This document shows, piece after piece, positions 12,960-13,335 of a stretch of DNA of 13,335 nt. A model generated the notes under the pieces. The model was not told where the DNA came from. It saw nothing but the letters and a program-made list of their open reading frames with translations, and ran no database searches. The translations under genes were made by a program, and so were the position numbers. Numbering within the stretch: the stretch's first letter is position 1; every line of letters starts with the position of its first letter. Source of the DNA: Nitrospirota bacterium (GTDB lineage Bacteria; Nitrospirota; Thermodesulfovibrionia; Thermodesulfovibrionales; JdFR-85); assembly GCA_003232715.1 (NCBI GenBank), contig QIJG01000202.1, positions 1 through 13,335 of the forward strand. The letters are read 5' to 3'.

Positions 12960-13020
12960 TTGGAGAATTGAATCCCATCACTCCAACACTCCATTACTCC
13001 AGAGTTTTTTACCCCGGAGT
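12960..13020 (+). repeat. ACTCC tandem repeat and hairpins in the argG leader
   Basis: Three 8-nt units run in tandem: ACTCCAAC (12980-12987), ACTCCATT (12988-12995), ACTCCAGA (12996-13003). TTGGAG (12960-12965) can pair with CTCCAA (12981-12986), and ACTCC (12996-13000) can pair with GGAGT (13016-13020), extended by two further G-C pairs. CTTTTGATTTT follows the second stem, so a weak attenuator-like structure is conceivable. The unit could equally be a dispersed repeat remnant. Confidence 0.45.
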
Positions 13021-13044
13021 CTTTTGATTTTCAAGGGAGGATAG

Positions 13045-13335
13045 ATGAAGATAGTTCTTGCTTATTCAGGGGGTCTTGATACCTCGGTTGCAATTGAATG
13101 GCTTAAAAATACATACAATGCAGAGGTAATTGCCTACTGTGCAGACCTTGGCCAGGGAGAAGACCTTGAGGCTGTCAGGGACAAGGCCCTCCGTACAGGA
13201 GCCCTGCGTGCCTATATTGAAGACCTGAGAGAGGAGTTTGTCCTGGACTATATCTTTCCCATGCTCAGGGTAAATGCCGTTTATGAAGGAGTTTATCTGC
13301 TGGGCACTTCCATTGCCAGGCCCCTTATTGCAAAG
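13045..13335 (+). CDS. argG: Argininosuccinate synthase, N-terminal fragment (cut by window edge)
   Basis: 97 residues from the ATG at 13045, with GGGAGG 5 nt upstream. It begins MKIVLAYSGGLDTSVAIEWL. The P-loop-like AYSGGLDTS (6-14) binds ATP in this family, and ADLGQGED (33-40), YEGVYLLGTSIARPLIAK (80-97) are standard ArgG stretches contributing to citrulline and aspartate binding. The enzyme joins citrulline and aspartate with ATP to argininosuccinate, the penultimate step of arginine synthesis (family knowledge). It is the only plus-strand gene, divergent from the Che cluster and unrelated to it. Sequence beyond the right edge is not seen. Confidence 0.96.
   Translation, partial: MKIVLAYSGGLDTSVAIEWLKNTYNAEVIAYCADLGQGEDLEAVRDKALRTGALRAYIEDLREEFVLDYIFPMLRVNAVYEGVYLLGTSIARPLIAK

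Larger units (their letters stand above)
12521..13044. other. Divergent spacer between scramblase gene and argG
   Basis: 524 nt, no credible gene on either strand. On the reverse strand TATACT (complement 12582-12587) could be a -10 for the scramblase gene, giving a leader of about 160 nt, but no -35 is clear. The rest is packed with short repeats: a CCCCTC...GGGGTGTGTT element (12693-12725), a 15-nt direct repeat (12753-12767 and 12816-12830), and ACTCC repeats with hairpins (12960-13020). Confidence 0.5.

Noticed and set aside
12743..12994. Minus-strand open frame of 83 residues in the argG spacer
   Set aside because: It runs through the repeat units, has no ribosome site and no recognisable features.

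Overview
The window looks like chromosomal DNA of a free-living Gram-negative bacterium. Domain styles and intergenic repeat types suggest Nitrospirota or a deltaproteobacterial-type lineage, but that placement is inference and only moderately supported. Nearly all genes lie on the minus strand. The body of the window is one compact chemosensory (Che) gene cluster. It is flanked by housekeeping genes: dnaB (cut by the left edge) and rplI on the left, argG (plus strand, cut by the right edge) on the right.

Read in the minus-strand transcription direction, the order is: a phospholipid-scramblase-family gene (11816-12415); an NtrC-type sigma-54-dependent response regulator (10037-11449); a strong sigma-54 promoter (9979-9994); a transmembrane chemoreceptor gene broken by a frameshift (8314-9934); cheW (7733-8230); a second, membrane-anchored chemoreceptor with no sensory domain (6558-7736); cheY (6190-6555); a STAS-domain gene (5803-6147); cheA (3615-5783); cheR (2707-3579); cheD (2171-2710); cheB (1106-2170). 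A separate sigma-70-type promoter (1003-1032) then serves rplI, and dnaB follows after a repeat-bearing spacer. The mcp-to-cheB genes abut or overlap (ATGA overlaps at cheW/mcp and cheR/cheD; cheB begins right after the cheD stop), so they read as one operon of about 8.8 kb.

Together the genes encode a full receptor-CheW-CheA array module, a CheY output, and the CheR/CheB/CheD adaptation enzymes. There are no flagellar or pilus genes in view, and no CheC, CheX or CheZ. The unusual parts are as follows. (i) A sigma-54 activator with a receiver domain sits directly upstream, and a near-consensus -24/-12 promoter lies between it and the Che operon. No dedicated histidine kinase is visible, so CheA could be its kinase. 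(ii) CheA carries a tandem RLGxxL...L..Q repeat resembling the MshEN c-di-GMP-binding fold between P2 and P3. (iii) The first chemoreceptor has lost 11 nt exactly at its signalling tip, yet keeps an intact C-terminal EFERF tether-like pentapeptide. (iv) A scramblase-family protein is adjacent.

The non-coding stretches (227-443, 11450-11815, 12416-13044) hold several short inverted and direct repeats that look like decayed dispersed intergenic repeats. I see no tRNA, rRNA, CRISPR array, insertion sequence or convincing intrinsic terminator.
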